Assembly: GCF_903181435.1 (NCBI RefSeq)
Contig: NZ_CAEUHO010000005.1
Coordinates: forward strand, 310,001-374,000
Source of the DNA: Bacteroides acidifaciens
GTDB taxonomy: Bacteria > Bacteroidota > Bacteroidia > Bacteroidales > Bacteroidaceae
Length of the DNA stretch: 64,000 nt
Direction of reading: 5' to 3'
The stretch's first letter is position 1; each line of letters starts with the position of its first letter. The notes under the pieces are model-generated. The model had not been told where the DNA came from and did not search any database. It saw only the letters and a list, made by a program, of their open reading frames with translations. Made by a program: the position numbers and the translations under genes. This document shows positions 35,197 through 48,120 of this stretch, piece after piece.

Positions 35197-35228
35197 TTTG
35201 GAGCATATATGAAAAGGGCGTACTTTTG
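35197..35228 (+). promoter_or_regulatory. rRNA operon promoter 1
   Basis: TTTG at 35197-35200 and TACTTTTG at 35221-35228 with a 20-base spacer. First of three similar promoters; the bases after it (GCACCCGCTTT) recur after promoter 3. Confidence 0.8.
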
Positions 35229-35324
35229 CACCCGCTTTCCAAGAGAAGAAAGCCTTGATAAAATGACTTAGTGTACAAAGCGCAGGACCGCTTAACGATA
35301 AAAACAAAAAAAGTTCCGAAAAAG

Positions 35325-35357
35325 TTTGGAATAAATAAATAAAAGTTCTTATCTTTG
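35325..35357 (+). promoter_or_regulatory. rRNA operon promoter 2
   Basis: TTTG at 35325-35328 and TATCTTTG at 35350-35357, 21-base spacer, with AAAAAAAGTTCCGAAAAAG upstream as A-rich UP-like sequence. Confidence 0.85.
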
Positions 35358-35476
35358 CAGTCCGATTCGCAAAGAAAGCGGTTTTGCTTTTTTTCTTTTA
35401 TGATTATTCTTTCCCTTTCGCAAGAGAGCCTGAGAAACGAGTTGAAAAGAAAAAACAAAAAAAACTTCCAAAAAAG

Positions 35477-35508
35477 TTTGGCAGTTAAAATAAAACCTCT
35501 TACCTTTG
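35477..35508 (+). promoter_or_regulatory. rRNA operon promoter 3
   Basis: TTTG at 35477-35480 and TACCTTTG at 35501-35508, 20-base spacer, preceded by AAAAAACTTCCAAAAAAG, nearly the same upstream sequence as promoter 2. The 16S gene starts about 200 bases downstream. Confidence 0.87.
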
Positions 35509-35710
35509 CACCCGCTTTTGAAACGAAAGCGACAAGTTCTTTGAAATATTGATAAACAATACAAGTAGTACAAGTTAAAAAATAGAACCGTCAATACTTG
35601 TTTCCCATGTAGCAATACAAGTGAAACACAGGTAATTGAAAAGAGTCAATAAATTGTACGGCATCCTGAACAGAGCAAAAACCTGCCTAACGGCAGATTA
35701 ACAATACTTT

Positions 35711-37242
<1,532 letters not shown>

Positions 37243-37404
37243 GGAGCGATGTCGTTCGAAATGACTTTTCAAGGTTCTGTTTTTGTACTACTGGTACTTG
37301 TTTATTTATAATATATAGATCGAGCGTCTATAGCAATTATAGATAGAGATAAACAAGAGAAAAAAGAAGCCGAGTCTAACGCAACAGGTAGACAAGGTTG
37401 AACT

Positions 37405-37478
37405 AGTCCTATAGCTCAGTTGGTTAGAGCGCTACACTGATAATGTAGAGGTCGGCAGTTCAACTCTGCCTGGGACTA
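37405..37478 (+). tRNA. tRNA-Ile (GAT)
   Basis: Cloverleaf with acceptor AGTCCTA/TGGGACT, anticodon GAT in ACTGATAATG, T arm GGCAGTTCAACTCTGCC and discriminator A. 74 bases, no encoded CCA. It lies in the 16S-23S spacer, the normal place. Confidence 0.96.
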
Positions 37479-37494
37479 CTCCGAAAACTCTTAC

Positions 37495-37568
37495 GGGGGA
37501 TTAGCTCAGCTGGCTAGAGCATCTGCCTTGCACGCAGAGGGTCAACGGTTCGAATCCGTTATTCTCCA
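37495..37568 (+). tRNA. tRNA-Ala (TGC)
   Basis: Acceptor GGGGGAT/ATTCTCC (two G-T pairs), anticodon TGC in CCTTGCACG, T arm AACGGTTCGAATCCGTT, discriminator A. 74 bases, 16 bases after tRNA-Ile in the rRNA spacer. Confidence 0.96.
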
Positions 37569-37715
37569 CAGTCTCTGAAAAGAGAAACGATCTTTGACAT
37601 GATGATAACAAAAAAGTAAAATTTTAGTAAAGAGCTAAAAGTATATATCGAACCGTACGTTCTTAACGTATCAAGATTGCGCAAGCATTCCTCCATACGC
37701 TAAGAAGTCAGTTTG

Positions 37716-40597
<2,882 letters not shown>

Positions 40598-40672
40598 TCA
40601 AGCTTGTACGTGTCGCGATATATACGTTTAGCTGTTGCTGATTTTACTTTTTCATCATGTCATAACCTTATT

Positions 40673-40781
<109 letters not shown>

Positions 40782-40793
40782 TTTGAAGAAGAG

Positions 40794-40823
40794 TCCCCTT
40801 GATTCAGTAATGAGTCAAGGGGA
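40794..40823 (+). terminator. rRNA operon terminator
   Basis: TCCCCTTGATTCA pairs with TGAGTCAAGGGGA (one mismatch) around GTAA, followed by TTTCTGTG. Confidence 0.8.
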
Positions 40824-41099
40824 TTTCTGTGTTTATACACTTTCCTAGTTTGCTCTTCCTATTTATACATCTCGTGCGTATAATTACTATGTATGCAATT
40901 CGTATTTCCTTTCTGTTCAAGTATTAAATCTTTTTTAAGACATAAAATTACTTTCTTAAAGAACAAAATCCTCTTAGGCTTGTTTTAATAGTAGAGTTAA
41001 ACTTAATAGTATAAATGATGTGAACAACGACAAACATATGCATTTAATTGCTACATTTGTCGCGATGTCAGAAGGACAATAATAAACAACTAAAATACA
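40824..41099. other. Intergenic region before the small secreted protein
   Basis: AT-rich, without a gene. A -7 box TACATTTG lies at 41052-41059, 40 bases before the ATG at 41100; a matching -33 was not found at the usual distance. Confidence 0.5.
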
Positions 41100-41543
41100 A
41101 TGAAAGCTTCCCCGAAACTCATATTAGCTTTTCTTCTGCTGATGCTATCCTTTAGCATAAGTGGAAATGCTGGGAATTCATCTTCTTGTATTTCAGCATG
41201 TGTTTCTTCCTCTTGTCAATTCTCTGAATCAACTTCCTCTACTCATCAATGCTCTTCTGTCAATAGCCACTCTGTGGGGTATGACAACTCTCAGTCTTTG
41301 TCTATTTCGGACGTTGAATTGGGCTTTAAGCCGGTTACTGAAACAAATGCTAATCACTATCGTCTGCGTAGAATCATCGAAATAAATGACTCTTTAAAAG
41401 ACGCTATGCATAAGTTCTCTTTGTTAAGAGAAAATTCACTTGTATTAGATCAAAGTAAATCTTATTATTCGGATAAGGATCCACATTACTCCATTATCTG
41501 TAGCGACTACTATGTGTTCGCTCTAAGACGTATCCTTATTTAG
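41100..41543 (+). CDS. Small secreted protein with C-terminal YYVFALRRILI
   Basis: The function is unknown. The 147 residues have a signal peptide (LILAFLLLMLSFSISGNAG), a serine/cysteine-rich stretch (SSSCISACVSSSCQ) and the C-terminal tail SDYYVFALRRILI. The tail and the RLRRI..NDSLKD..KFSLLRENSL region match the protein at 7028-7423, so these are paralogues. It sits 162 bases before the ExbB gene, with the TonB system in the same direction; a link to outer-membrane transport is possible but unproven. Confidence 0.72.
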   Translation: MKASPKLILAFLLLMLSFSISGNAGNSSSCISACVSSSCQFSESTSSTHQCSSVNSHSVGYDNSQSLSISDVELGFKPVTETNANHYRLRRIIEINDSLKDAMHKFSLLRENSLVLDQSKSYYSDKDPHYSIICSDYYVFALRRILI

Positions 41544-41705
41544 TATTCTCACCCGTTTTTACTCGTATTCATTTACTTTTCGTACCTCTGTATGAACTGT
41601 GCTCCTTTTTTATGTTCAAAAAGTCGCAGGGTCTGTAGCGCAGTGTGTCTAATCATTTGAATTTTTCTAAATAACTAAAATTAATATCTTAACAAAAAAC
41701 TTATT

Positions 41706-42509
41706 ATGGAAACTACTAAAAAAACTCAAGTTGTAGGTATAAAAAATGCCGGTATCGTAATTATCTGCTGTTTTATTCTGGCAGTGTGTATTTACCATTT
41801 CCTGTTGGGAAATCCGTCCAACTTTATGAACAATGATCCGAACAACCATCCGTTGCCCGGAAACTTTCTGGGTACTATCTACAAAGGTGGTATTATTGTG
41901 CCTGTCATTCAGACATTGTTGTTGACCGTGCTCGCATTGAGTATCGAACGCTATTTTGCTCTTCGTTCTGCTTTCGGAAAAGGTTCTTTGGCTAAATTCG
42001 TTACTAATATCAAAGCTGCCCTGGCTGCCGGAGATATTAAGAAAGCACAGGAAATCTGTGACAAGCAACAGGGCTCTGTTGCTAATGTCGTTACTTCTAC
42101 TTTACGCAAGTATGAAGAAATGGAAAGGAACACAACTTTGCCTAAGGAACAAAAACTGCTGGCCATCCAAAAAGAACTGGAAGAAGCTACCGCGCTGGAG
42201 ATGCCTATGATGCAACAGAATCTTCCGATTATCGCTACCATTACCACATTGGGTACATTGATGGGATTGCTCGGTACTGTAATCGGTATGATCCGTTCGT
42301 TTGCCGCTCTGTCCGCCGGTGGTGGTGCCGACTCCATGGCATTGTCGCAAGGTATTTCCGAGGCTTTGATTAACACTGCTTTCGGTATCTTGACCGGTGC
42401 TCTGGCTGTAATCTCTTACAACTACTTCACTAACAAAATTGACAAACTGACTTACGGGCTGGACGAGGTCGGATTCTCTATCGTGCAGACTTTTGCTGCT
42501 ACTCACTAA
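41706..42509 (+). CDS. exbB: ExbB/TolQ-family proton channel protein
   Basis: The inner-membrane proton channel subunit that powers TonB. The 267 residues carry three hydrophobic spans: near residues 15-36 (IVIICCFILAVCIYHFLLG), about 60-78 (GIIVPVIQTLLLTVLALSI) and the paired C-terminal ones containing TLGTLMGLLGTVIGMI and EALINTAFGILTGALAVIS, the conserved MotA/TolQ/ExbB block. Two ExbD genes and TonB follow within 1.4 kb, the conserved Bacteroidetes order. Confidence 0.95.
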   Translation: METTKKTQVVGIKNAGIVIICCFILAVCIYHFLLGNPSNFMNNDPNNHPLPGNFLGTIYKGGIIVPVIQTLLLTVLALSIERYFALRSAFGKGSLAKFVTNIKAALAAGDIKKAQEICDKQQGSVANVVTSTLRKYEEMERNTTLPKEQKLLAIQKELEEATALEMPMMQQNLPIIATITTLGTLMGLLGTVIGMIRSFAALSAGGGADSMALSQGISEALINTAFGILTGALAVISYNYFTNKIDKLTYGLDEVGFSIVQTFAATH

Positions 42510-42538
42510 TTCTGCGAACCCTTTAAAATCTATTAGTC

Positions 42539-43144
42539 ATGGGTAGAGCGCAAATTAAAAAGAAAAGTACGTTCATAGATATGACCGCTATGAGTGACGT
42601 TACCGTACTGCTTCTGACTTTCTTTATGTTGACTTCAACATTTGTGAAGAAAGAACCGGTGCAGGTGAACACTCCGGCTTCCGTATCGGAAATCAAAATC
42701 CCGGAGACAAACGTGCTCCAGATTCTGGTGGATCCAAGCGGAAAAATATTTATGAGCCTCGACAAACAGCAGGATATGCAGGCTGTTTTGGAGAGCATGG
42801 GTGAAGAGTATGGCATCAAGTTTACTCCCGAACAGGAGAAGCGGTTTACATTGGCTTCAACTTTCGGAGTACCTATCAGAAGTATGCAGAAATACCTGGA
42901 TCTGCCCGAAGAACAACGGGACAAGATTCTCAAAAATGAAGGGATTCCCTGCGATAGTACCGACAATCAGTTTAAGTCATGGGTGCGCAATGCACGTCTT
43001 GCCAACGCTGACTTGCGTATCGCTATCAAGGCAGATGCTTCGACTCCATACTCAGTGATAAAGAACGTTATGAACTCACTTCAGGATTTGCGGGAGAATC
43101 GGTATAATCTGATTACTTCTCTCAAAGCGGAATCTGAAGAATAA
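42539..43144 (+). CDS. exbD: ExbD-family biopolymer transport protein (first copy)
   Basis: The 201 residues have one N-terminal membrane span with the functional aspartate (FIDMTAMSDVTVLLLTFFML) followed by a periplasmic domain. It is longer than E. coli ExbD (141), with an insert around residues 75-135, a feature of Bacteroidetes ExbD. Starts 30 bases after exbB and ends 16 bases before the second ExbD. The pair may form a heterodimer inside the ExbB pentamer. Confidence 0.93.
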   Translation: MGRAQIKKKSTFIDMTAMSDVTVLLLTFFMLTSTFVKKEPVQVNTPASVSEIKIPETNVLQILVDPSGKIFMSLDKQQDMQAVLESMGEEYGIKFTPEQEKRFTLASTFGVPIRSMQKYLDLPEEQRDKILKNEGIPCDSTDNQFKSWVRNARLANADLRIAIKADASTPYSVIKNVMNSLQDLRENRYNLITSLKAESEE

Positions 43145-43159
43145 AAAGGAGGAAACAGA

Positions 43160-43813
43160 ATGAGTGCTGAAGTACAAGAGAGCGGCGGAAAAAATGGAAA
43201 GTGCAAACAGAAGAAATTTGCCGTAAGGGTGGACTTTACCCCGATGGTGGATATGAATATGTTGCTGATTACTTTCTTCATGCTTTGTACCACCCTGAGC
43301 AAACCTCAGACGATGGAGATTAGCATGCCGAGCAACGACAAGAATATTACTGAACAACAGAAGAGTATGGTGAAGGCTTCGCAGGCAATTACATTATTGC
43401 TGGGAGCGGATAACAAGCTCTATTACTACGAAGGGGAACCGAACTACAAGGATTATACTTCGTTGAAAGAGACTAGTTACACACCCGACGGAATACGTGC
43501 CGTACTTCTTCAGAAGAATGCGGCTGCCGTGAACAAAGTGAGAGCTTTGAAGCAGCAGAAGCTGGACCTAAAGATTTCAGAGGAGGAATACCGCAAACAG
43601 GTTTCCGAAATTAAGAGCGGAAAAGATACGCCGACCGTGATTATCAAGGCGACGGATGATGCTTCTTATATGAATCTGATTGACGCGCTGGACGAAATGC
43701 AGATATGTAATATAGGTAAGTATGTGATTACGGACATTGCCGAGGCGGACGAGTTCTTGATTAAGAATTTTAATGCTAAGGGGGCGTTGTCGCAGAACCT
43801 TGCCGATAAATGA
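43160..43813 (+). CDS. exbD: ExbD-family biopolymer transport protein (second copy)
   Basis: The 217-residue second ExbD also has the membrane-span aspartate (VDFTPMVDMNMLLITFFMLC) and a periplasmic C-terminal domain ending in LIDALDEMQICNIGKYVIT. The central part is extended and lysine-rich (VNKVRALKQQKLDLKISEEE). GGAGG lies seven bases before the ATG. The two ExbD proteins are clearly different in sequence, so they are not a recent duplication. Confidence 0.93.
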   Translation: MSAEVQESGGKNGKCKQKKFAVRVDFTPMVDMNMLLITFFMLCTTLSKPQTMEISMPSNDKNITEQQKSMVKASQAITLLLGADNKLYYYEGEPNYKDYTSLKETSYTPDGIRAVLLQKNAAAVNKVRALKQQKLDLKISEEEYRKQVSEIKSGKDTPTVIIKATDDASYMNLIDALDEMQICNIGKYVITDIAEADEFLIKNFNAKGALSQNLADK

Positions 43814-43839
43814 TGTAACACCTAAAAAAGAAAAGTAAA

Positions 43840-44655
43840 ATGGCAAAAATAGATTTAACTTCTTCGGAATGGTGTCAACTGATTTTTGAAGGCAAGAATC
43901 AAGCGTATGGCGCTTATAAGATGCGCGCCAATTCAACGAAACGGCATAATCTGGCGATGCTGGCCGTATTGGTCATCGCATTGATCGGGTTTACGATTCC
44001 TACGCTGGTGAAGTTGGCAACTCCGAAACAGAAAGAAGTAATGACGGAGGTCACTACTCTGTCGAAACTGGCAGAACCGGAAATCAAACAGGAAGAGATG
44101 AAACGGGTGGAACCGGTAGCGCCTCCCCCGCCTGCATTGAAGAGTTCTATCAAGTTTACGGCTCCTGTCATCAAGAAGGATGAAGAGGTGCACGAGGATA
44201 ATGAGATTAAGAGTCAGGAAGAGCTGACTTCTACGAAAGTGGCCATCTCCATTGCCGACGTGAAAGGTAATGACGAAGCCAACGGTAAGGATATCGCGGA
44301 CTTGAAGCAGGTGGTGACACAGGCTGCGCCGGAGCCGGAAAAGGTCTTTGATATGGTAGAGCAGATGCCTGCTTTCCCGGGCGGACAACAGGAGTTGATG
44401 TCTTATCTGGGTAAGAATATCAAATATCCGACGATTGCTCAGGAGAATGGGACGCAGGGACGTGTCATCATTCAGTTTGTGGTGGAACGTGATGGTTCTA
44501 TCTCGGATGTGCATGTGGCTCGTGGTATAGACCCTTATCTGGATAAGGAAGCTGTACGCGTGGTAAAGAGCATGCCGAAGTGGATTCCGGGTAAGCAGAA
44601 TGGTAAAGCGGTACGTGTGAAGTTCACTGTCCCGGTAATGTTCAGGTTACAATAG
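43840..44655 (+). CDS. tonB: TonB protein
   Basis: TonB carries energy from ExbBD to outer-membrane receptors such as SusC-type transporters. The 271 residues show one span near residues 36-55 (LAMLAVLVIALIGFTIPTLV), a proline-rich piece (EPVAPPPPALK), a charged periplasmic linker and the C-terminal TonB domain (about 180-271; FPGGQQELMSYLGKNIKYP, GRVIIQFVVERDGSISDVHV and KWIPGKQNGKAV). The N-terminus SSEWCQLIFEGKNQAYGAYK is typical of Bacteroidetes TonB. Confidence 0.95.
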   Translation: MAKIDLTSSEWCQLIFEGKNQAYGAYKMRANSTKRHNLAMLAVLVIALIGFTIPTLVKLATPKQKEVMTEVTTLSKLAEPEIKQEEMKRVEPVAPPPPALKSSIKFTAPVIKKDEEVHEDNEIKSQEELTSTKVAISIADVKGNDEANGKDIADLKQVVTQAAPEPEKVFDMVEQMPAFPGGQQELMSYLGKNIKYPTIAQENGTQGRVIIQFVVERDGSISDVHVARGIDPYLDKEAVRVVKSMPKWIPGKQNGKAVRVKFTVPVMFRLQ

Positions 44656-44659
44656 AAAG

Positions 44660-45607
44660 ATGATGAAAAGACAATTTTGGCTGATAGGAATCGTTTTGCT
44701 GGCGGCATTAAGTGCTTGCCGCTCGAAATCGAAGGAGGGACCGACGGATACGTATTCGTCCGGTGTGATAGCTATTGCGGCGGATGAAAGTTTCGAGCCC
44801 ATTGTACAGGAAGAAATCGATGTGTTCGAGAGCCTGTATCCTTTGGCCGGGATTGTCCCTCGCTACACAACGGAAGTGGAAGCGATCAATTTACTTCTGA
44901 AAGACAGTGTCCGGTTGGCAATCGCAACCCGGACACTGACTGAGGAAGAGATGAATTCGTTTCACAGCCGTAAGTTCTACCCCCGCGAGATTAAGTTGGC
45001 TACCGATGCATTGGCATTGATTGTGAATCGTGCGAATCCGGATTCTTTGTTGAGTGTACGTGATTTCCGCCGCATCCTGACGGGAGAAGCGAAAAGTTGG
45101 AAACAAGTGAATCCACGTTCCGGCTTGAAGGAGATTCAGGTAGTGTTCGACAATAAGAATTCGAGTACCGTACGCTTTGCGATGGATTCCGTTTGTGGCG
45201 GAAAACCGTTGGCAACGGAGAATGTGAGTGCTTTGAATACGAATCAGCAGGTGATAGATTTTGTAGCGGAGAATCCCGAAGCGATAGGTGTAATCGGGGT
45301 GAACTGGCTGGGCAACCGCAGTGATACCACCAACCTTTCTTTCAAGGAAGAAATCAGAGTGATGGCGGTGAGTGCCGAGGATGTGGCGACTCCCGAAAAC
45401 AGTTATAAACCTTATCAGGCTTATCTGTATTACGGCAACTATCCGTTGGCACGTCCGATTTACGCAATCCTGAATGATCCCCGCAACGGGTTGCCCTGGG
45501 GATTCACTTCTTTTATGACATCCGACAAGGGGCAGCGGATCATATTGAAATCCGGACTTGTTCCGGCTACACAGCCGGTGCGTATTGTCCATGTGAAAGA
45601 CGAATAA
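44660..45607 (+). CDS. PstS-like substrate-binding lipoprotein
   Basis: The 315 residues start with a lipoprotein signal (GIVLLAALSACRSKS) and have the PBP-like fold of PstS phosphate-binding proteins (AIAADESFEPIVQEEIDVF, IATRTLTEEEMNSF, DNKNSSTVRFAMDSVCGG, IGVIGVNWLG). It lies five bases after tonB in the same operon, not next to pstC/A/B. A role in phosphate capture for TonB-linked uptake or in another binding function is likely; the ligand is not known. Confidence 0.85.
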   Translation: MMKRQFWLIGIVLLAALSACRSKSKEGPTDTYSSGVIAIAADESFEPIVQEEIDVFESLYPLAGIVPRYTTEVEAINLLLKDSVRLAIATRTLTEEEMNSFHSRKFYPREIKLATDALALIVNRANPDSLLSVRDFRRILTGEAKSWKQVNPRSGLKEIQVVFDNKNSSTVRFAMDSVCGGKPLATENVSALNTNQQVIDFVAENPEAIGVIGVNWLGNRSDTTNLSFKEEIRVMAVSAEDVATPENSYKPYQAYLYYGNYPLARPIYAILNDPRNGLPWGFTSFMTSDKGQRIILKSGLVPATQPVRIVHVKDE

Positions 45608-45628
45608 TAACTAAAATTAGAGACTATC

Positions 45629-47095
45629 ATGAAACGAGTACAAATGTTTTTAGCTGGAGCGTTTATAGCAGTTGGGTCGCTCTACGCGCAATCACCCGAT
45701 GCCGAATGGCAGGCAGGCGTTGCAAAATTGAAGGAAACTATTCAGACGAATCCGGCACAGGCTGCTGAAGAGGCTGAACATCTGATAAAAGGAAAGAATA
45801 AGAAGAATGTGGAACTTCTGGTGGCTGTCGGAGAAGCCTATCTGGATGCCGGCAAACTCACCGAAGCGCAGGAGTATGCTGCTCTTGCGAGGAAAGCGGA
45901 TGACAAGTCGCCCATGGCTTCCGTATTGGAAGGGGATATTGCCGTGAAACAGAAAAATGCGGGTCTTGCTTCTCAGAAGTATGAAGAGGCTATTTACTTC
46001 GACCCGAAATGTGCGGATGCTTATCTGAAGTATGCGGATATTTATAAGTCGGCGAGTGCGGACCTTGCTATTGAAAAGCTGAATCAATTGAAAGCACTGG
46101 AACCGTCCAACACAGCAGTAGACAAGAAACTGGCAGAGATTTATTATTTGAAGAATGATTTTAGTAAAGCGGCGGACGTTTATTCGCGTTTTGCCATGGG
46201 GGCGACGGCAACCGAAGAGGATTTGGTGAAGTATGCGTTTGCCTTGTTCCTGAACCATGATTTTGCAAAGTCGCTCGAAGTGGCGAATATGGGCTTGCAG
46301 AAGAATCCCCGCCACGCTGCGTTCAACCGGTTGGCAATGTATAACTATACGGACTTGAAACGTTTTGACGAAGCGATAAAGGCTGCGGACATTTTCTTTA
46401 ATGAGTGCGACAAGGCCGATTATTCTTATCTGGATTATATGTATTACGGGCATCTGCTGGAAGATTTGAAGAAGTATGACGATGCGGTGGTGCAATACGA
46501 AAAGGCAGTTGAAATGGAACCGGCAAAGACGGATTTATACAAGAATATCTCTGCTGCTTACGAGCAGAAGAATGATTATAAGAAAGCGATCAGTGCTTAC
46601 CAGAAATATTATTCATCTCTTGATAAAGAAAAACAGACTCCGGATTTACAATTCCAGTTTGGCAGACTTTATTATGGAGCGGGTACGCAACCTGATTCGT
46701 TAACTATCACTGTCGATGAGCGTAAACAGGCTTTGGCATCTGCCGATTCTGTTTTTCAGGTTATCGCAGTGGAGGCACCGGACAGCTATCTGGGTAATTT
46801 CTGGCGGGCACGTGCCAATTCGGCACTCGACCCCGAAACAACTCAGGGATTGGCGAAGCCTTTTTATGAGGAAGTGGCTACTTTATTGGAAAGTAAAAAC
46901 GATCCTCATTACAATGCTGCCCTGGTGGAATGTTACAGTTATCTCGGATATTATTATCTGTTGGCTATCGAAAACCCGGCATTGAAAGCCGAAGCGAAGG
47001 CGAACAGGGATACATCACGGGAATACTGGAGCAAAATTCTGGCTATAGACCCCGCTAATGCTACTGCTAAAAGGGCATTGGACGGCATCAAATAG
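45629..47095 (+). CDS. Exported tetratricopeptide repeat protein
   Basis: The 488 residues have a signal peptide (MFLAGAFIAVGSLYAQS) and then about ten TPR-like helix pairs (for example VELLVAVGEAYLDAGKLTEA, QKYEEAIYFDPKCADAYLKY, DLYKNISAAYEQKNDYKKAI). TPR scaffolds hold protein complexes; with the TonB operon just before (21-base gap) it is probably a periplasmic partner of the energising system. This exbB-exbD-exbD-tonB-pstS-TPR order is common in Bacteroides. Confidence 0.9.
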   Translation: MKRVQMFLAGAFIAVGSLYAQSPDAEWQAGVAKLKETIQTNPAQAAEEAEHLIKGKNKKNVELLVAVGEAYLDAGKLTEAQEYAALARKADDKSPMASVLEGDIAVKQKNAGLASQKYEEAIYFDPKCADAYLKYADIYKSASADLAIEKLNQLKALEPSNTAVDKKLAEIYYLKNDFSKAADVYSRFAMGATATEEDLVKYAFALFLNHDFAKSLEVANMGLQKNPRHAAFNRLAMYNYTDLKRFDEAIKAADIFFNECDKADYSYLDYMYYGHLLEDLKKYDDAVVQYEKAVEMEPAKTDLYKNISAAYEQKNDYKKAISAYQKYYSSLDKEKQTPDLQFQFGRLYYGAGTQPDSLTITVDERKQALASADSVFQVIAVEAPDSYLGNFWRARANSALDPETTQGLAKPFYEEVATLLESKNDPHYNAALVECYSYLGYYYLLAIENPALKAEAKANRDTSREYWSKILAIDPANATAKRALDGIK

Positions 47096-47182
47096 TGAAT
47101 AATTTTAGTTGTTTGTCGTGACAGGAGAAGTGGAGAGTGATCTTAGCTTCTCCTTTTTTTTGCATTTTTTTCTGCTTTTCTA

Positions 47183-47236
47183 TTGCTTTATTCAAAAGAT
47201 TGTCTACTTTTGCAGTGTACTATTATACTAATACAC
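47183..47236 (+). promoter_or_regulatory. Promoter and palindromic operator of the ABC operon
   Basis: TTG at 47183-47185 and TACTTTTG at 47205-47212 (19-base spacer) form a Bacteroides promoter. Directly after it, at 47215-47236, lies the near-palindrome GTGTACTATTATACTAATAC followed by AC, placed on the transcription start. It resembles the GTGTAC-type operators of YtrA-class GntR repressors, and such a regulator is encoded in this operon (48959-49327), so autoregulation is likely. Confidence 0.7.
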
Positions 47237-47268
47237 TAGATTTAACTAATTCATTAAACAAAAGTACT

Positions 47269-48114
47269 ATGATTGCAGTAGAAAATCTTTCATTTACTTA
47301 TCGCAAATCAAAGCGTGAGGTACTTCGAGACTTTTCTCTTTCATTCAAATCCGGCAGGGTGTATGGACTGTTGGGAAAGAATGGTGCCGGAAAGTCCACT
47401 CTTCTTTATTTGATGTCCGGGTTATTGACGCCTAAAAGCGGCAGGGTGATGTTTCATGATACGGACGTTCGTCGCCGGTTGCCGGTAACTTTGCAGGATA
47501 TGTTCTTGGTTCCCGAGGAATTTGAATTGCCTTCGGTGTCTTTGGTCAGTTATGTGGAGCTGAACAGTCCTTTCTATCCTCGTTTTAACAAGGAGGAGAT
47601 GATTAAGTATCTTCATTGTTTTGAGATGGATATTGATATTGATCTCGGATCGCTGTCTATGGGACAGAAAAAGAAGGTGTTCATGAGTTTCGCGCTTGCT
47701 ACGAATACGTCGCTTTTGCTGATGGACGAACCGACCAATGGGTTGGACATTCCCGGAAAAAGCCAGTTCCGTAAGTTTATCGCGTCGGGCATGTCGGATG
47801 AAAAAACGATTGTGATTTCCACGCATCAGGTACGTGATATAGATAAGGTGCTCGACCATGTGTTGATTATGGATGAAAGCCGTGTGTTGCTGGATGAATC
47901 GACAAGTGAAATCTGCGACAAACTTTACTTTGTGGAGAGTGACAACCGAGAGTTGGCGAAGAGTGCTCTCTTTGCGATTCCTACAATTCAAGGTAACCAT
48001 CTGATACTTCCCAATGTGGAGAAAGAAGAATCGGAGATTAACCTGGAACTTCTCTTTAATGCTACATTGGCTGCTCCTGAAGAGATAGCCCGATTGTTTC
48101 ACACTCAAAAATAA
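47269..48114 (+). CDS. ABC transporter ATP-binding protein
   Basis: The 281-residue ATPase has Walker A LLGKNGAGKST, the signature LSMGQKKK (a degenerate LSGGQ), Walker B LLLMDEPTNGLD and the H-loop VISTHQ. The start at 47269 (MIAVENLSF) was chosen because a promoter and operator lie upstream and the longer frame would cover them. With the membrane protein and the GntR regulator that follow, it looks like the YtrA-type ABC systems that respond to cell-envelope stress, an inference from context. Confidence 0.93.
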   Translation: MIAVENLSFTYRKSKREVLRDFSLSFKSGRVYGLLGKNGAGKSTLLYLMSGLLTPKSGRVMFHDTDVRRRLPVTLQDMFLVPEEFELPSVSLVSYVELNSPFYPRFNKEEMIKYLHCFEMDIDIDLGSLSMGQKKKVFMSFALATNTSLLLMDEPTNGLDIPGKSQFRKFIASGMSDEKTIVISTHQVRDIDKVLDHVLIMDESRVLLDESTSEICDKLYFVESDNRELAKSALFAIPTIQGNHLILPNVEKEESEINLELLFNATLAAPEEIARLFHTQK

Positions 48115-48120
48115 AAGACG

